Part shown: positions 1 through 6,871 of the stretch, one piece after another
Numbering within the stretch: position 1 is the first letter of the stretch
Layout: each line of letters starts with the position of its first letter
Origin: Dictyocoela muelleri
Taxonomy: Eukaryota > Microsporidia
Length of the DNA stretch: 13,361 nucleotides
Assembly (NCBI GenBank): GCA_016256075.1
Contig: SDVU01000444.1
Location: 1-13,361, forward strand
Direction: 5' to 3'
The notes under the pieces: model-generated
Seen by the model: only the letters and a program-made list of their open reading frames with translations
Told to the model about the DNA's origin: nothing
Database searches by the model: none
Made by a program: the position numbers and the translations under genes

Positions 1-154
1 TTTTTGTGTCTTTTTATTAATGATTTTGGTTATTTTTTTAATTTATTTTTTACGCTCCGACATTTAAAACAGGGGTGACAAAATTAAAAATAAAGACTTT
101 CAAAAGGGGGGCTGTTCGCACTTTGAACCATATATTTCATTTAAAAAAATTTTC

Positions 155-216
155 GTCATTTTTCCGCAAAAATGACAAATTTTCAGGCAAAAAAATGACC
201 TTCGTCATTTTTTCGC
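155..216. repeat. Two adjacent hairpins sharing a GTCATTTTT stem
   Basis: Two near-perfect stem-loops lie back to back. The first pairs 155-163 (GTCATTTTT) with 168-176 around a CCGC loop. The second pairs 187-199 with 204-216 around a CTTC loop and reuses the same GTCATTTTT core, with one mismatch. The shared core in both orientations suggests a transposon end or a fold-back remnant. No matching end was found on the far side of the neighbouring transposase relic, so ownership is open. Confidence 0.6.
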
Positions 217-240
217 GCTCCCCTCTTTTTTAGTCTGAAT

Positions 241-286
241 CTAGTCGTTTGACCAAACTAGGCATTCGGGCTAGTTTTAACCAAAC
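241..286. repeat. Short direct repeat pair
   Basis: The stretch 241-258 (CTAGTCGTTTGACCAAAC) recurs at 271-286 as CTAGTTTTAACCAAAC, 30 bp later. It is too short to assign to an element. It lies between the hairpins and the transposase relic and may belong to the end of that element. Confidence 0.4.
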
Positions 287-364
287 GCCTTTTAACAACG
301 TTTTCTTATATCATTAACATATTAAACAAACCCGAAAACCTTCAATATTATTGTATGGGTTAAT

Positions 365-945
365 AAAAAAGCTTTAACACTGTAGGAATGTATAACAACT
401 TTATGATTAAAGCCTGATTATTCAACGGTTGGGTATGAATGTTGTTCACCTTTGTGCAATTTACTGAATACACATATTGAATCTTTCATAGCATATTCTA
501 ATGTATGTCTTTATATATTTTGCACAAATTCAATAAAGGATTTTTTTCTCGCCACTATTATCAATTGCTTCTAAAATCCAGGTTGTTTTGGACTTTTTTT
601 CATCTGCAGATTATTGATAATGTATGGGCCCCGAGGGCTCAGGAGTGTTTAATATGCTCTACTATCACACCGATACTCCTAATAAAACATCCCTTTACAC
701 ACATATATCATAAAATATTTTATCGATTTGAATTTAACAGCTGTATTTAATTTCTTAAAACCTCCAATTATATTATTATTTGATTATATAAAAAATTTTT
801 CATTTAAAAAAAATATATTTAGCAATACATGGATTTTACATTTGAAATTTGTAACTTTAAATTTCTGTTGGCATCCACTCGGTCTAATTCTTTATAACAA
901 TCTTTTATAACAAGTTTTGCAATATATTTGATAAGTCGGAATTCT
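365..945 (-). pseudogene. Decayed IS1595/ISXO2-like (Merlin-type) transposase relic
   Basis: Read on the minus strand, pieces of an IS1595-type transposase can be followed through several stops and frame changes. Near 930-800 there is a zinc-ribbon-like cysteine pattern (CKTC, then C and C further on). Near 543-370 there is a stretch with the spacing of the second catalytic Asp region of the family: FIEFVQN, then KDSICVFSKLHKGEQHSYP, then SGF and an H-S-x-x-V-x-A segment. In family members this corresponds to D-S-x-x-x-Y...H-x-x-V-x-H-S...H-T-x-x-I-E. The first catalytic Asp (IDE motif) was not found, and the distance from zinc ribbon to catalytic part is shorter than usual, which suggests an internal deletion. 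It is far more decayed than, and a different lineage from, the Merlin copy at 5644-6543. The assignment rests on eye matching only. Confidence 0.42.
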
Positions 946-1534
946 AACATATTACTTGCAATAAATCACGGGTTTTATATCTCGTTTTCAATTAAATAAT
1001 AAAATACACCTTCTATTGCTTGATGCACTATTTGTTGAAATTGGAATATTTTCTAACATGGTTTTTATTTAAGAAGATATAAATTTAAAAAAAACAATTT
1101 TTGTGTTTTGTATCTTTTTTCGGGGCAAATTTTTTTAAAATAAAAAGATGAAAAAAAAATAAAAGACAAGAAAATGTTTCTGATAATATATAAAAAGACT
1201 ATTTAAAGCAATCTAATGACATTACACGCTCTTCTTTGACATTTTGATATTTTTTTCAGAGGCGAGGTTCATAAAAAACTGGTAACCATATTTTGATCAT
1301 ACTTTTTTTATCAATGAAAAATATAACATTATGTAAGCACAAAAATATTACAAATATAAAACAGAATATTTATTAAAGCGACGTTTTTTTTATTCATTTT
1401 GATCAAAGTAAATTTTATAATATTTTGAGGAAATATTAAAAGATATTTCAGCTAAAATATTTAATAATTTTTTTTGTTATAAAATTATAGAAATAATTTT
1501 TTAAAAGTTTCTACCTTACTCTTAGTCTACTTAA
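946..1534. other. Gene-free AT-rich stretch
   Basis: No coding run, clear repeat or RNA gene was recognised. It is mostly A and T homopolymer runs, with a small GAG-rich inverted pair near 1580-1600 just beyond it. It may contain remains of the transposase relic to the left. Confidence 0.5.
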
Positions 1535-1620
1535 GCTAGATGCCTTTAAATTTTTCTTAACGTATATTTTAAATTATTCTCTCTATAAGAAAAAAGAGAG
1601 TGCTAAACTGGGTTGTATCT

Positions 1621-1980
1621 ACAATTATTTATTTTAAGAATTTTTTTATGCGGGCAAAACTATAAAAATATAGTATTAATTTACAGTTGTTTCATTGTTG
1701 TATAGCTGATAAGACATCCTCTAAGATATAAATTAACTATAAAGGGCTCTCCTAAGTGTGGAGGAGATTGCGTTGACATATCTCGGCTAAAAAATTACCA
1801 AAAAATTAAAATTAAAGAAAGCCACAAATAACCTGTATCATGCTGAGTCATTGATTAAACGAAAACCGCTTATACAGCTGGGCTTCTGGTAGCTGAGGAA
1901 TGACGAATTATTGTAACACCAAGAGCTAATTATCTAAAGAACACAGTAAGAGACAACTCACCGGGTTAGTAGCGCTGAGG
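1621..1980 (+). repeat. Inverted-repeat copy A flanking the protease block
   Basis: This stretch matches the reverse complement of 4255-4612 along its whole length, by eye at about 70-75 percent with a few indels. Good anchor blocks in the order read here are ATAGTATTAA, GTATAGCTGAT, TCTCCTAAGTGTGG, ATCTCGG, ACCTGTATC, GAGTCATTGAT, TATACAGCTGGGCTTC, AACACCAAGA and GAGACAACTC. It lies 0.6 kb downstream of the stop of the protease gene. Upstream, about 1535-1612 aligns weakly with the tRNA-like sequence that precedes copy B, so the repeat unit may have a tRNA-like head. No open frame is seen in it. It could be a terminal inverted repeat, a tRNA-derived SINE-like unit, or one of two independent insertions. 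Confidence 0.8.
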
Positions 1981-2029
1981 TCTTAGTTTGAAATTAAGTG
2001 AGGATATTTTTGTATAAATTTTTAAAATG

Positions 2030-2330
2030 TTTTTAACCGCTAAAAATGTGTTAAAACTTTGAAAAAATATGTCTATAACTTTTAAAAAGTGGTTCTGAAA
2101 CTCTAAAAAATGTGGATAAAACTCTGGAAAAATGTGTCTATAACCTTAAAAAATGAGTCTATAATTCTGGAAGATTTGTGTCTATGAACTGGAAAATTGG
2201 GTCTATCCCTCTGAAAAAACGTATATATAAATTCGGAAAAATGCGTCTATAATTCTGGAAATCGCTTCTATAACTTTGAAAAAAATGGCTATAACTTTGG
2301 AAAATATGTCTATAACTATTTAAAATCCTA
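2030..2330 (+). repeat. Degenerate 21-bp tandem array, about 14 units
   Basis: Units of about 21 bp follow the consensus TCTATAACTCTGGAAAAATG with substitutions and 1-2-bp length changes. The cleanest copies lie between 2115 and 2320. Because 21 is a multiple of three, the minus strand stays open for 63 codons and yields heptapeptide repeats (FQSYxxx); this is a by-product of the period and not evidence of a gene. The unit resembles the 21-bp units inside the ends of the mariner-like element at 9219-12109 (TCT, an AT-rich core, CTGGAA, TCTG), so the two arrays are probably related. Confidence 0.85.
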
Positions 2331-2562
2331 TAAAAGATTTTGTAAAACATTTGCAGTAGTGTTAGATTATATCACGCATGATTGTAATTTTTATTTTTAA
2401 AAAATTCTTTCATGTGACTTTTTTATGGTATTCTATAATAAAACACAGTTTCAAAACCCTAAATGTAATTTATGAAGTGTATATGTACTTTAATTTTATC
2501 TTCACGTTATTATTAGTAAAATATTGTTAAAAATATAAAAAACTGTAAACTCTGAAAGGTAA

Positions 2563-2578
2563 TTTTTAATATTAAAAA
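2563..2578. terminator. Perfect 16-bp AT palindrome just past the protease stop
   Basis: The sequence TTTTTAATATTAAAAA lies about 20 nt downstream of the protease stop codon. It could mark the transcript 3' end, but microsporidian 3' ends are poorly defined and such palindromes arise easily in AT-rich DNA. Confidence 0.2.
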
Positions 2579-2598
2579 CTAATATTTTCCTTAAAAAT

Positions 2599-4029
2599 TT
2601 AAATTGCTTCATAAAATAACAATACTATGCTAGTTAGCTTAAAACTTGGGTTGCTTGCTACTACTTTTGTTACTATTTTATCATTTATATGATACGACTC
2701 ACCATTTTTATTAATGACGGAAATATAATGCCTATTTTTATACTTTATAAACCCCATGAGTTTATACTCCTTTTGCAAAACAGAAATATAATTATTAAAT
2801 TCAAAAACATTCATATCAAGATTACTTATTTCAAATACAAGAATATCCCCCACACTATCCAATTTATCACGACTTATTTTTTCATGATTACACGAAAAAT
2901 CTTTTACTTTTTTAAAGTTTTTTTCCGACACATTGAAATTTAAATATTCATAATAAAGTGTGGTTTGTAGCTTATCTTTTGTTTTTCGAATAATTATTGA
3001 AGATACATCTTCATAACCACTTTTCTTATATTCTTCACATTTCTTACAAACTATATAATTTTCAATTTTTGAAAAAAATAATTTTTTTATTGGGTAATCT
3101 TTTGCTAATGTATCAATAATTATATTATAAAATTCACTTGAATCACCCTCCGTTTTGCAATTTTCGATATTCGGCATCTTAAGAATGTCGATAATTTGAT
3201 TAATTTCTACCTCAAGATCAATAGGTTCAAAAGACTTTTCATATTTGTCTAAAATGGTGGATAATATTTTTATAAGTTCATATTCCCCAGAATGATCATA
3301 TTTTAAAAAATTTAAAATTTTTTTAGAGGCAAAAATACATTGAAAGACGGAATTCATGTAGCAAGTTTTACCTAAATTTTTTATTCCCGTGATTTTATGA
3401 TTTTCAATCTCTAAAATATTTTCTTTTTTTTTATGACCTGAAATATTTTCTTGCTGTCTGAAATCCCCTTGATTTTCAATTGATAAAATATTTACCTGTT
3501 TTTCAATAACTGAAATATTTTCTTTATGTTGGATATTTCTTTGATTTTCAATTGATAAAATATTTTCCTGTTTTTCAATACCAGAAATATTTTCTTTCTG
3601 TGGGATATTTCCTTGATATTCAATTTCGAAAATATTTTTTCGTTTTTTAATTTTTTCTTGGTTTTGTAGATCAATTTTATTTTCAATATTAAATTTATAC
3701 TTATATACTTTTAAGCTCGAAGTTTTATCATCATTATATTTTTGGATGACTTGATTATTATTGTTGTTTTCGCGTATACAAGGGTCTTTATTATTACAAT
3801 CATAACTAGATTGTTTTTTATTGCCATATACTGAATGATAATCTATTTTATAATATTCAATTGATGGATTTTGTGGAGGTGAAATATTATCGATATTTTC
3901 CGAATTCCTATTAAGAAAATGATTATCAAGATCTGAAGTAAGCCTTAAAAAATTAACAGCTATAAAAATTATTTTTTTAGACAATCTTGTTTTAAATTTT
4001 TCATTATCAGATGAATTTAATTTTGGCAT
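2599..4029 (-). CDS. Ubiquitin-specific protease (USP/UBP, peptidase family C19)
   Basis: The 476-residue product is a deubiquitinase that should cleave ubiquitin from proteins or ubiquitin chains. The Cys box is at residues 215-231 (GIKNLGKTCYMNSVFQC), with catalytic Cys223 and oxyanion-hole Asn218. The His box is near 426-454: His434 in NRHYISV and Asn449-Asp450 in SYHINDKIV as the third catalytic position. A CxxC pair at 328-331 matches the family zinc finger; the second pair is reduced to Cys380 and perhaps His382. Residues 1-130 are Asn/Lys-rich and unlike known domains. Residues 147-212 are 24-residue repeats. The catalytic domain, about 260 residues, is short for a USP, as is common in reduced genomes. 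The ATG at 4029 is the first in frame and has CCC immediately upstream. It is the only open full-length gene in the window and sits between inverted repeats. The family call is firm; substrate and host role are unknown. Confidence 0.93.
   Translation of the reverse strand: MPKLNSSDNEKFKTRLSKKIIFIAVNFLRLTSDLDNHFLNRNSENIDNISPPQNPSIEYYKIDYHSVYGNKKQSSYDCNNKDPCIRENNNNNQVIQKYNDDKTSSLKVYKYKFNIENKIDLQNQEKIKKRKNIFEIEYQGNIPQKENISGIEKQENILSIENQRNIQHKENISVIEKQVNILSIENQGDFRQQENISGHKKKENILEIENHKITGIKNLGKTCYMNSVFQCIFASKKILNFLKYDHSGEYELIKILSTILDKYEKSFEPIDLEVEINQIIDILKMPNIENCKTEGDSSEFYNIIIDTLAKDYPIKKLFFSKIENYIVCKKCEEYKKSGYEDVSSIIIRKTKDKLQTTLYYEYLNFNVSEKNFKKVKDFSCNHEKISRDKLDSVGDILVFEISNLDMNVFEFNNYISVLQKEYKLMGFIKYKNRHYISVINKNGESYHINDKIVTKVVASNPSFKLTSIVLLFYEAI
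3394..3591 (-). repeat. 72-bp coding repeats in the protease N-terminal region
   Basis: Within the protease, residues 147-170, 171-194 and 195-212 are successive copies (the last partial) of a 24-residue unit of the type NISGIEKQENILSIENQ, with a further partial copy at 132-146. The DNA copies are close to each other, so expansion is fairly recent relative to the flanking repeats. The units are hydrophilic with regular Ile/Leu spacing and could form a helical or coiled-coil-like linker just before the catalytic domain. Confidence 0.85.
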
Positions 4030-4030
4030 A

Positions 4031-4033
4031 GGG
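4031..4033 (-). promoter_or_regulatory. CCC motif next to the protease start codon
   Basis: On the coding strand the start context is GACCCTATG, with CCC at -4 to -2. CCC-like or GGG-like motifs just upstream of the start are described for microsporidian genes, where 5' leaders are very short. This supports both the chosen ATG and the microsporidian assignment, although three bases can match by chance. Confidence 0.45.
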
Positions 4034-4071
4034 TCAATAATTAAATTATTTAAAAATATAAATTGATAATA

Positions 4072-4146
4072 ATTAAGAATATTCTAAAATTAATAAACGA
4101 TTAAGAATTTTGAAGATTAATAAATAGATTAAGAATATTTTAAATC
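4072..4146. repeat. 28-bp tandem repeat, 2.7 copies, upstream of the protease
   Basis: Units at 4072-4099, 4100-4127 and 4128-4146 share ATTAAGAAT at the start and ATTAATAAA in the middle. The array lies 43 bp upstream of the protease ATG on the 5' side of the gene. It may be part of its promoter region or simply AT-rich slippage. The rest of 4030-4254 shows nothing else recognisable. Confidence 0.75.
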
Positions 4147-4254
4147 ATCTGGAAGGCTTAAAAATGTTTCTTGGATTTAACACTTATTTTGCTTTTAATT
4201 TTTTAATTTAACCTTAAAAGATCGTTATATATATTATATATTACATGTTGACAA

Positions 4255-4612
4255 CATCCATAGCTGTCAAACCGGAGAGTTGTCTCCTGCCTTGATTTTA
4301 GACCTTTGGGTCTTGGTGTTCAAATAATGCGTCACTCCTAAGCTGCCCTGAAGCCCAGCTGTATACGCGATTTTCGTTTTATCAATGACTCGGCAGGATA
4401 CAGGTAATTAGAGGCTTTTTCTTGATATTTTATTTGTCACTACTTTTTACCGAGATGCGTCGCCGCACTCATCCCCACACCTAGGAGAAACCCTTCTGCT
4501 TCATTGTCATATTAGACCAAGTCTTAATCAGCTATACCACACTGGAACAACTATATGTTAATACTATAATTATATAGTTATGACCGCAAAATATCATTCC
4601 CTCATTATTTAT
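4255..4612 (-). repeat. Inverted-repeat copy B flanking the protease block
   Basis: This is the reverse-complement partner of 1621-1980, placed about 225 bp upstream of the protease start. Differences are spread along the length and many are transitions, so the pair is old. A small hairpin (GCTGCCCTGAAGCCCAGC around 4340-4357) is conserved in outline in copy A. GC content is visibly higher than in the surroundings. Read on the minus strand, copy B follows directly after the tRNA-like sequence at 4620-4692. Confidence 0.8.
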
Positions 4613-4619
4613 TAAAGAG

Positions 4620-4692
4620 TGACGCCAGCGAGATTCGAACCTCGATACTTAAATTTTACATTCAAGAGTGTTAATTACTGAGCTATCTGGCC
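4620..4692 (-). pseudogene. tRNA-like sequence, Tyr(GUA)-like, probably decayed
   Basis: On the minus strand the 73-nt stretch starts GGCCAGATAGCTCAG, with the A-box-like TAGCTCAGTAA, and carries a B box GGTTCGAATC. The anticodon arm pairs CTTGAA with TTTAAG around TGTAAAA, which would place GTA (plus-strand 4657-4659) at the anticodon. Only five acceptor pairs (GCCAG with CTGGC) and four T-stem pairs form, they are out of register with a normal cloverleaf, and the D stem does not close. This fits a tRNA pseudogene or the tRNA-like head of a repeat better than a working tRNA. It abuts inverted-repeat copy B. Confidence 0.5.
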
Positions 4693-4852
4693 TTACTAAA
4701 CAAAATAATTAATTATGTGTTTTCAGTTTTGGCTAGAGATTTTGATTATGCCTAATATCAAAATAATTAAATGGGCTAGTGGGTATATAAGTTTATTTAT
4801 TTTGAAATCATATGATTAAAAATTTAGGTGCTCTCTATACATGAAGGTAATA

Positions 4853-5107
4853 GCTCTTCATACAAAAGAGCTACGGATATACGATTTCATATTTAAGCTT
4901 CTCATCATTTGTTGTAATGGGTAGAGTGTTTTGTATCCAGTGGAAATTCTTATATGATGAATATTTCTAGTCAGAATCGAACTTGCTGACTAGCATTATT
5001 ACTCATACAAGAAGATTTGCTGAAAACAAATCACTTTACCCAATTCAACAAATACTGAAAAGCTTAAATATGAAATCTTCTATCCGTAGCTCCTCTGTAT
5101 GAATAGA
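4853..5107. repeat. Long palindrome (fold-back repeat) with tRNA-like sequence
   Basis: The left arm 4853-4974 and right arm 4986-5107 are reverse complements with scattered mismatches. The centre is a perfect 8-bp stem (CTAGTCAG with CTGACTAG) around an 11-nt loop, AATCGAACTTG. Strong arm blocks are GAGCTACGGATA, TTTCATATTTAAGCTT and the pair GGGTAGAGTG/GGGTAAAGTG. On the minus strand the right arm reads like part of a tRNA: AATTGGGTAAAG as a D arm, a perfect 6-bp stem around TTTTCAG as an anticodon arm, and AGTTCGATTC as a B box. It is not a foldable whole tRNA. A second copy of this family is split by the Merlin insertion at 5508-6611. Confidence 0.85.
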
Positions 5108-5500
5108 TACGGCCTCTAGAAAATAAAAAAGGGGGTTTGTGGCCTTCAGTATTTTTACATTTATAAACCATATATGGACCGAAAAAAAATATGAGATTTG
5201 TAGATTTGATTATAAATTGCATACATAAGGCCATATCATTAATTATTATAATACTAGGGTTTCATACCAATTTATATGCCTCGTCTCAAATTCTGTTCTA
5301 AATTAATATTAATAAGTAGAAAAGCTATATGTTAGTTTTAGTTGTTATTATAAAACACGCTGTAGTTCTGGTAAAATTATGAAAAAGATTTTCCGCTAAT
5401 GTCTGATTTTTTGTATACTTTTAATCTATCAGAGATTCCTATATGATATACAAATATCAAAAATTATGAAGATAATAATTTATTTTTTTATATCATATAA
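5108..5500. other. Gene-free stretch holding the left part of a split palindrome copy
   Basis: No coding run is recognised. From about 5340 to 5507 the sequence resembles an arm of the palindrome at 4853-5107 in degenerate form. A small dyad pairs TTCCTATATGATA (5436-5448) with TATCATATAAGAA (5491-5503). The final CATATAAGAAGTTC, just before the Merlin end, is the well-conserved part. Confidence 0.5.
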
Positions 5501-5507
5501 GAAGTTC

Positions 5508-5529
5508 GGATCAGACGGCAAATTCCCCC
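5508..5529 (+). repeat. Merlin terminal inverted repeat, plus-strand left end
   Basis: This end starts GGATCAGACGGCAAATTCCC and runs into a C tract. It is a perfect match to the reverse complement of 6590-6611. This is where the transposase would bind and cut. Confidence 0.9.
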
Positions 5530-5539
5530 CCCCTAGGGT

Positions 5540-5562
5540 GATCAGACGGCAAACTTCCCCCC
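5540..5562 (+). repeat. Subterminal copy of the Merlin end, direct orientation
   Basis: ATCAGACGGCAAACTTCCCC repeats the terminal sequence with one internal difference, in the same orientation and 32 bp further in. It may be a second transposase binding site or the trace of an older insertion of a sibling element. Confidence 0.8.
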
Positions 5563-5643
5563 ATGAGAAACATTAATATATAATATAGAACAATAATATA
5601 TAATAAATAAGAATAAATTATAATTTAATTACCAAATAATTTT

Positions 5644-6543
5644 CTATTCTCGTCTTCTTATTTTTATAAGTTCAAAAATAGCTTCTATGAAATTTTTTTT
5701 ATTGTTGTAATAAAAGACAAATTCCTTTAAGAATTTGTATCAATAACTATTCAGAACACCTTTTCTTCTATTAATTTCAAGCTTTTATTTATTATGAAAT
5801 GATTCCACAGCTTGTGTATTCGCACCATAAAGTTGATTAATAAAATTAAATTTATGACATACTGTATCATGTCTGAAATCATAACTATTATGACAGATAT
5901 ATGTCCCGTGTCCATCTGTCCTGATTGTACTATTTGGTGCAACTTGACTTAAAATAATTAGCAATATAGTTTCTCTAGTTTTATCTTGTACCACTGTTGC
6001 AAAAACCTTGATTATACCATTTATTACTTCGACAATACAAAGTGCTTCTGCTCGATTACTGGAGGATCGACTACTATGACTCTTACACTTATAATTGGTC
6101 ATAGTTTCATCTATCTGAACGATCCGACACTCAAATAATTTTTTATCAGAGTAATCTGGTTTATGAATAACATCTACTAACCGTTGAATAATACGTTCAA
6201 TAACTCGAAGATCTCTCCTTAAATAATTTTTTATTAAAAATATTGGCATCCTAGCTGCATACATTATAATTAATTTGATAATCAGTCTCAAGTCACAATC
6301 AAAATCTTTGAAAAATGAGTTTGTGCGAATGCTTTTATATTTTTTTTAAGATGTACAACCCCTATTCCTACATATCCAAGCCATTTTATCCTTATTGCGT
6401 GTATATTTTACTAAATTACACGATGAATTACATGCCTGACATATATAACACTTATTCAAGTATCCATGGCTCATAAGATGATTGATAAAATATTTTATGT
6501 CAGATGTATAACACAATTCTTCAATGTAGTCATTTATATTCAC
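5644..6543 (-). pseudogene. Merlin/IS1595 (ISXO2-like) transposase, three in-frame stops
   Basis: One minus-strand frame of 300 codons covers a whole family-length transposase with no frameshift. It is interrupted by TAA at 6348-6346, TAA at 5787-5785 and TGA at 5742-5740, and ends at TAG 5646-5644. In frame order: an N-terminal zinc ribbon (C35xxC38, C58x4C63); the IS1595 catalytic domain with Asp145 in VQIDETM and Asp210 in IRTDGHGTY; then Glu247 in QAVESFHNK; and a C-terminal segment FLKEFVFYYNN as in relatives. All three DDE residues remain. The first codon at 6543 is GTG and no in-frame ATG precedes it; an ATG at 6555-6553 is in another frame, so the true start may be lost. The frame being otherwise clean suggests fairly recent inactivation. 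Confidence 0.93.
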
Positions 6544-6567
6544 ACCCCTTCATAAATCAAACTAATT

Positions 6568-6588
6568 ATCAGGCGGTAAATTTCCCCC
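6568..6588 (+). repeat. Subterminal copy of the Merlin end, inverted against the right end
   Basis: ATCAGGCGGTAAATTTCCCC lies directly inside the right terminal repeat and is its near reverse complement. Together 6568-6610 form a hairpin with a one-base centre. It also lies just upstream of the transposase frame and could influence its transcription. Confidence 0.8.
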
Positions 6589-6589
6589 A

Positions 6590-6611
6590 GGGGGAATTTG
6601 CCGTCTGATCC
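6590..6611 (-). repeat. Merlin terminal inverted repeat, plus-strand right end
   Basis: This is the reverse complement of 5508-5529, ending GTCTGATCC next to the GAAGTTC duplication. Confidence 0.9.
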
Positions 6612-6720
6612 GAAGTTCCACTGGATTACAAGACATAACATAATTCTAAAAATCATAATAAGCATAAATATGGTATCGGGATAAACGGATCGTCTCTGTA
6701 TGAAGACCTACAGTCACCAT
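6612..6720. repeat. Right part of the palindrome copy split by Merlin
   Basis: From the target duplication onwards (CCACTGGATTACAAGAC, then AAGCATAAATATGG, then CTCTGTATGAAGACCTAC) the sequence follows the right arm of the palindrome at 4853-5107, or equally the reverse complement of its left arm, at about 65-70 percent by eye. It confirms that Merlin landed in an older repeat. Confidence 0.75.
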
Positions 6721-6782
6721 ATATAGATAATTAGTGCTATTTTTTAAAATAAAATAAATAATAGCGCGAAATTTAGAGTGAT

Positions 6783-6861
6783 ATTTTTGAAATAAAATTA
6801 GTAAAAAAACGTGAGTTTAGAATTGGGAAATTTAACAGAAGACTTATTTTGGTAAAAACTT
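6783..6861 (+). repeat. 79-bp direct repeat, left of the MULE
   Basis: This segment and 8523-8601 differ at three of 79 positions with no indels. It ends about 10 bp before the left inverted repeat of the MULE. One frame is open in both copies (KREFRIG, FNRRLILVKT), but no family was recognised and the left copy soon meets a stop. Confidence 0.93.
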
Positions 6862-6871
6862 GGCAGGACTT

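Larger units (their letters stand above)
5501..6618 (-). mobile_element. Merlin (IS1595-like) DNA transposon with 7-bp target duplication
   Basis: The element proper is 5508-6611 (1104 bp). Its ends are inverted repeats beginning GGATCAGACGGCAAATTCCC. The 7-bp GAAGTTC at 5501-5507 and 6612-6618 is the target-site duplication; being nearly palindromic, it makes the inverted repeat look longer. Merging the flanks across one duplication gives CATATAAGAAGTTCCACTGG, which matches, with one difference and no length change, the intact palindrome arm near 4944-4963 on the other strand. The boundaries are therefore well fixed. Known Merlin elements usually make 8-9-bp duplications; an eighth base may have mutated here. 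The single gene inside is broken. Confidence 0.93.

Noticed and set aside
505-910. Two overlapping plus-strand frames of 81 and 60 codons
   Set aside because: Their products match nothing and they lie opposite the decayed IS1595-like relic, which explains the somewhat higher GC content better.
2159-2350. 63-codon minus-strand frame with FQSY repeats
   Set aside because: It is also a product of a 21-bp tandem array, with no start context or family match.
1621-4612. The two long repeats as LTRs of a retroelement
   Set aside because: They are inverted relative to each other, have no consistent TG...CA ends or primer site, and no retroelement gene lies between them.
4620-4692. Functional tRNA-Tyr gene
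   Set aside because: The B box and a GTA anticodon position are present, but the acceptor and T stems pair out of register and the D stem does not close. No tRNA intron of the kind usual for eukaryotic tRNA-Tyr is seen.
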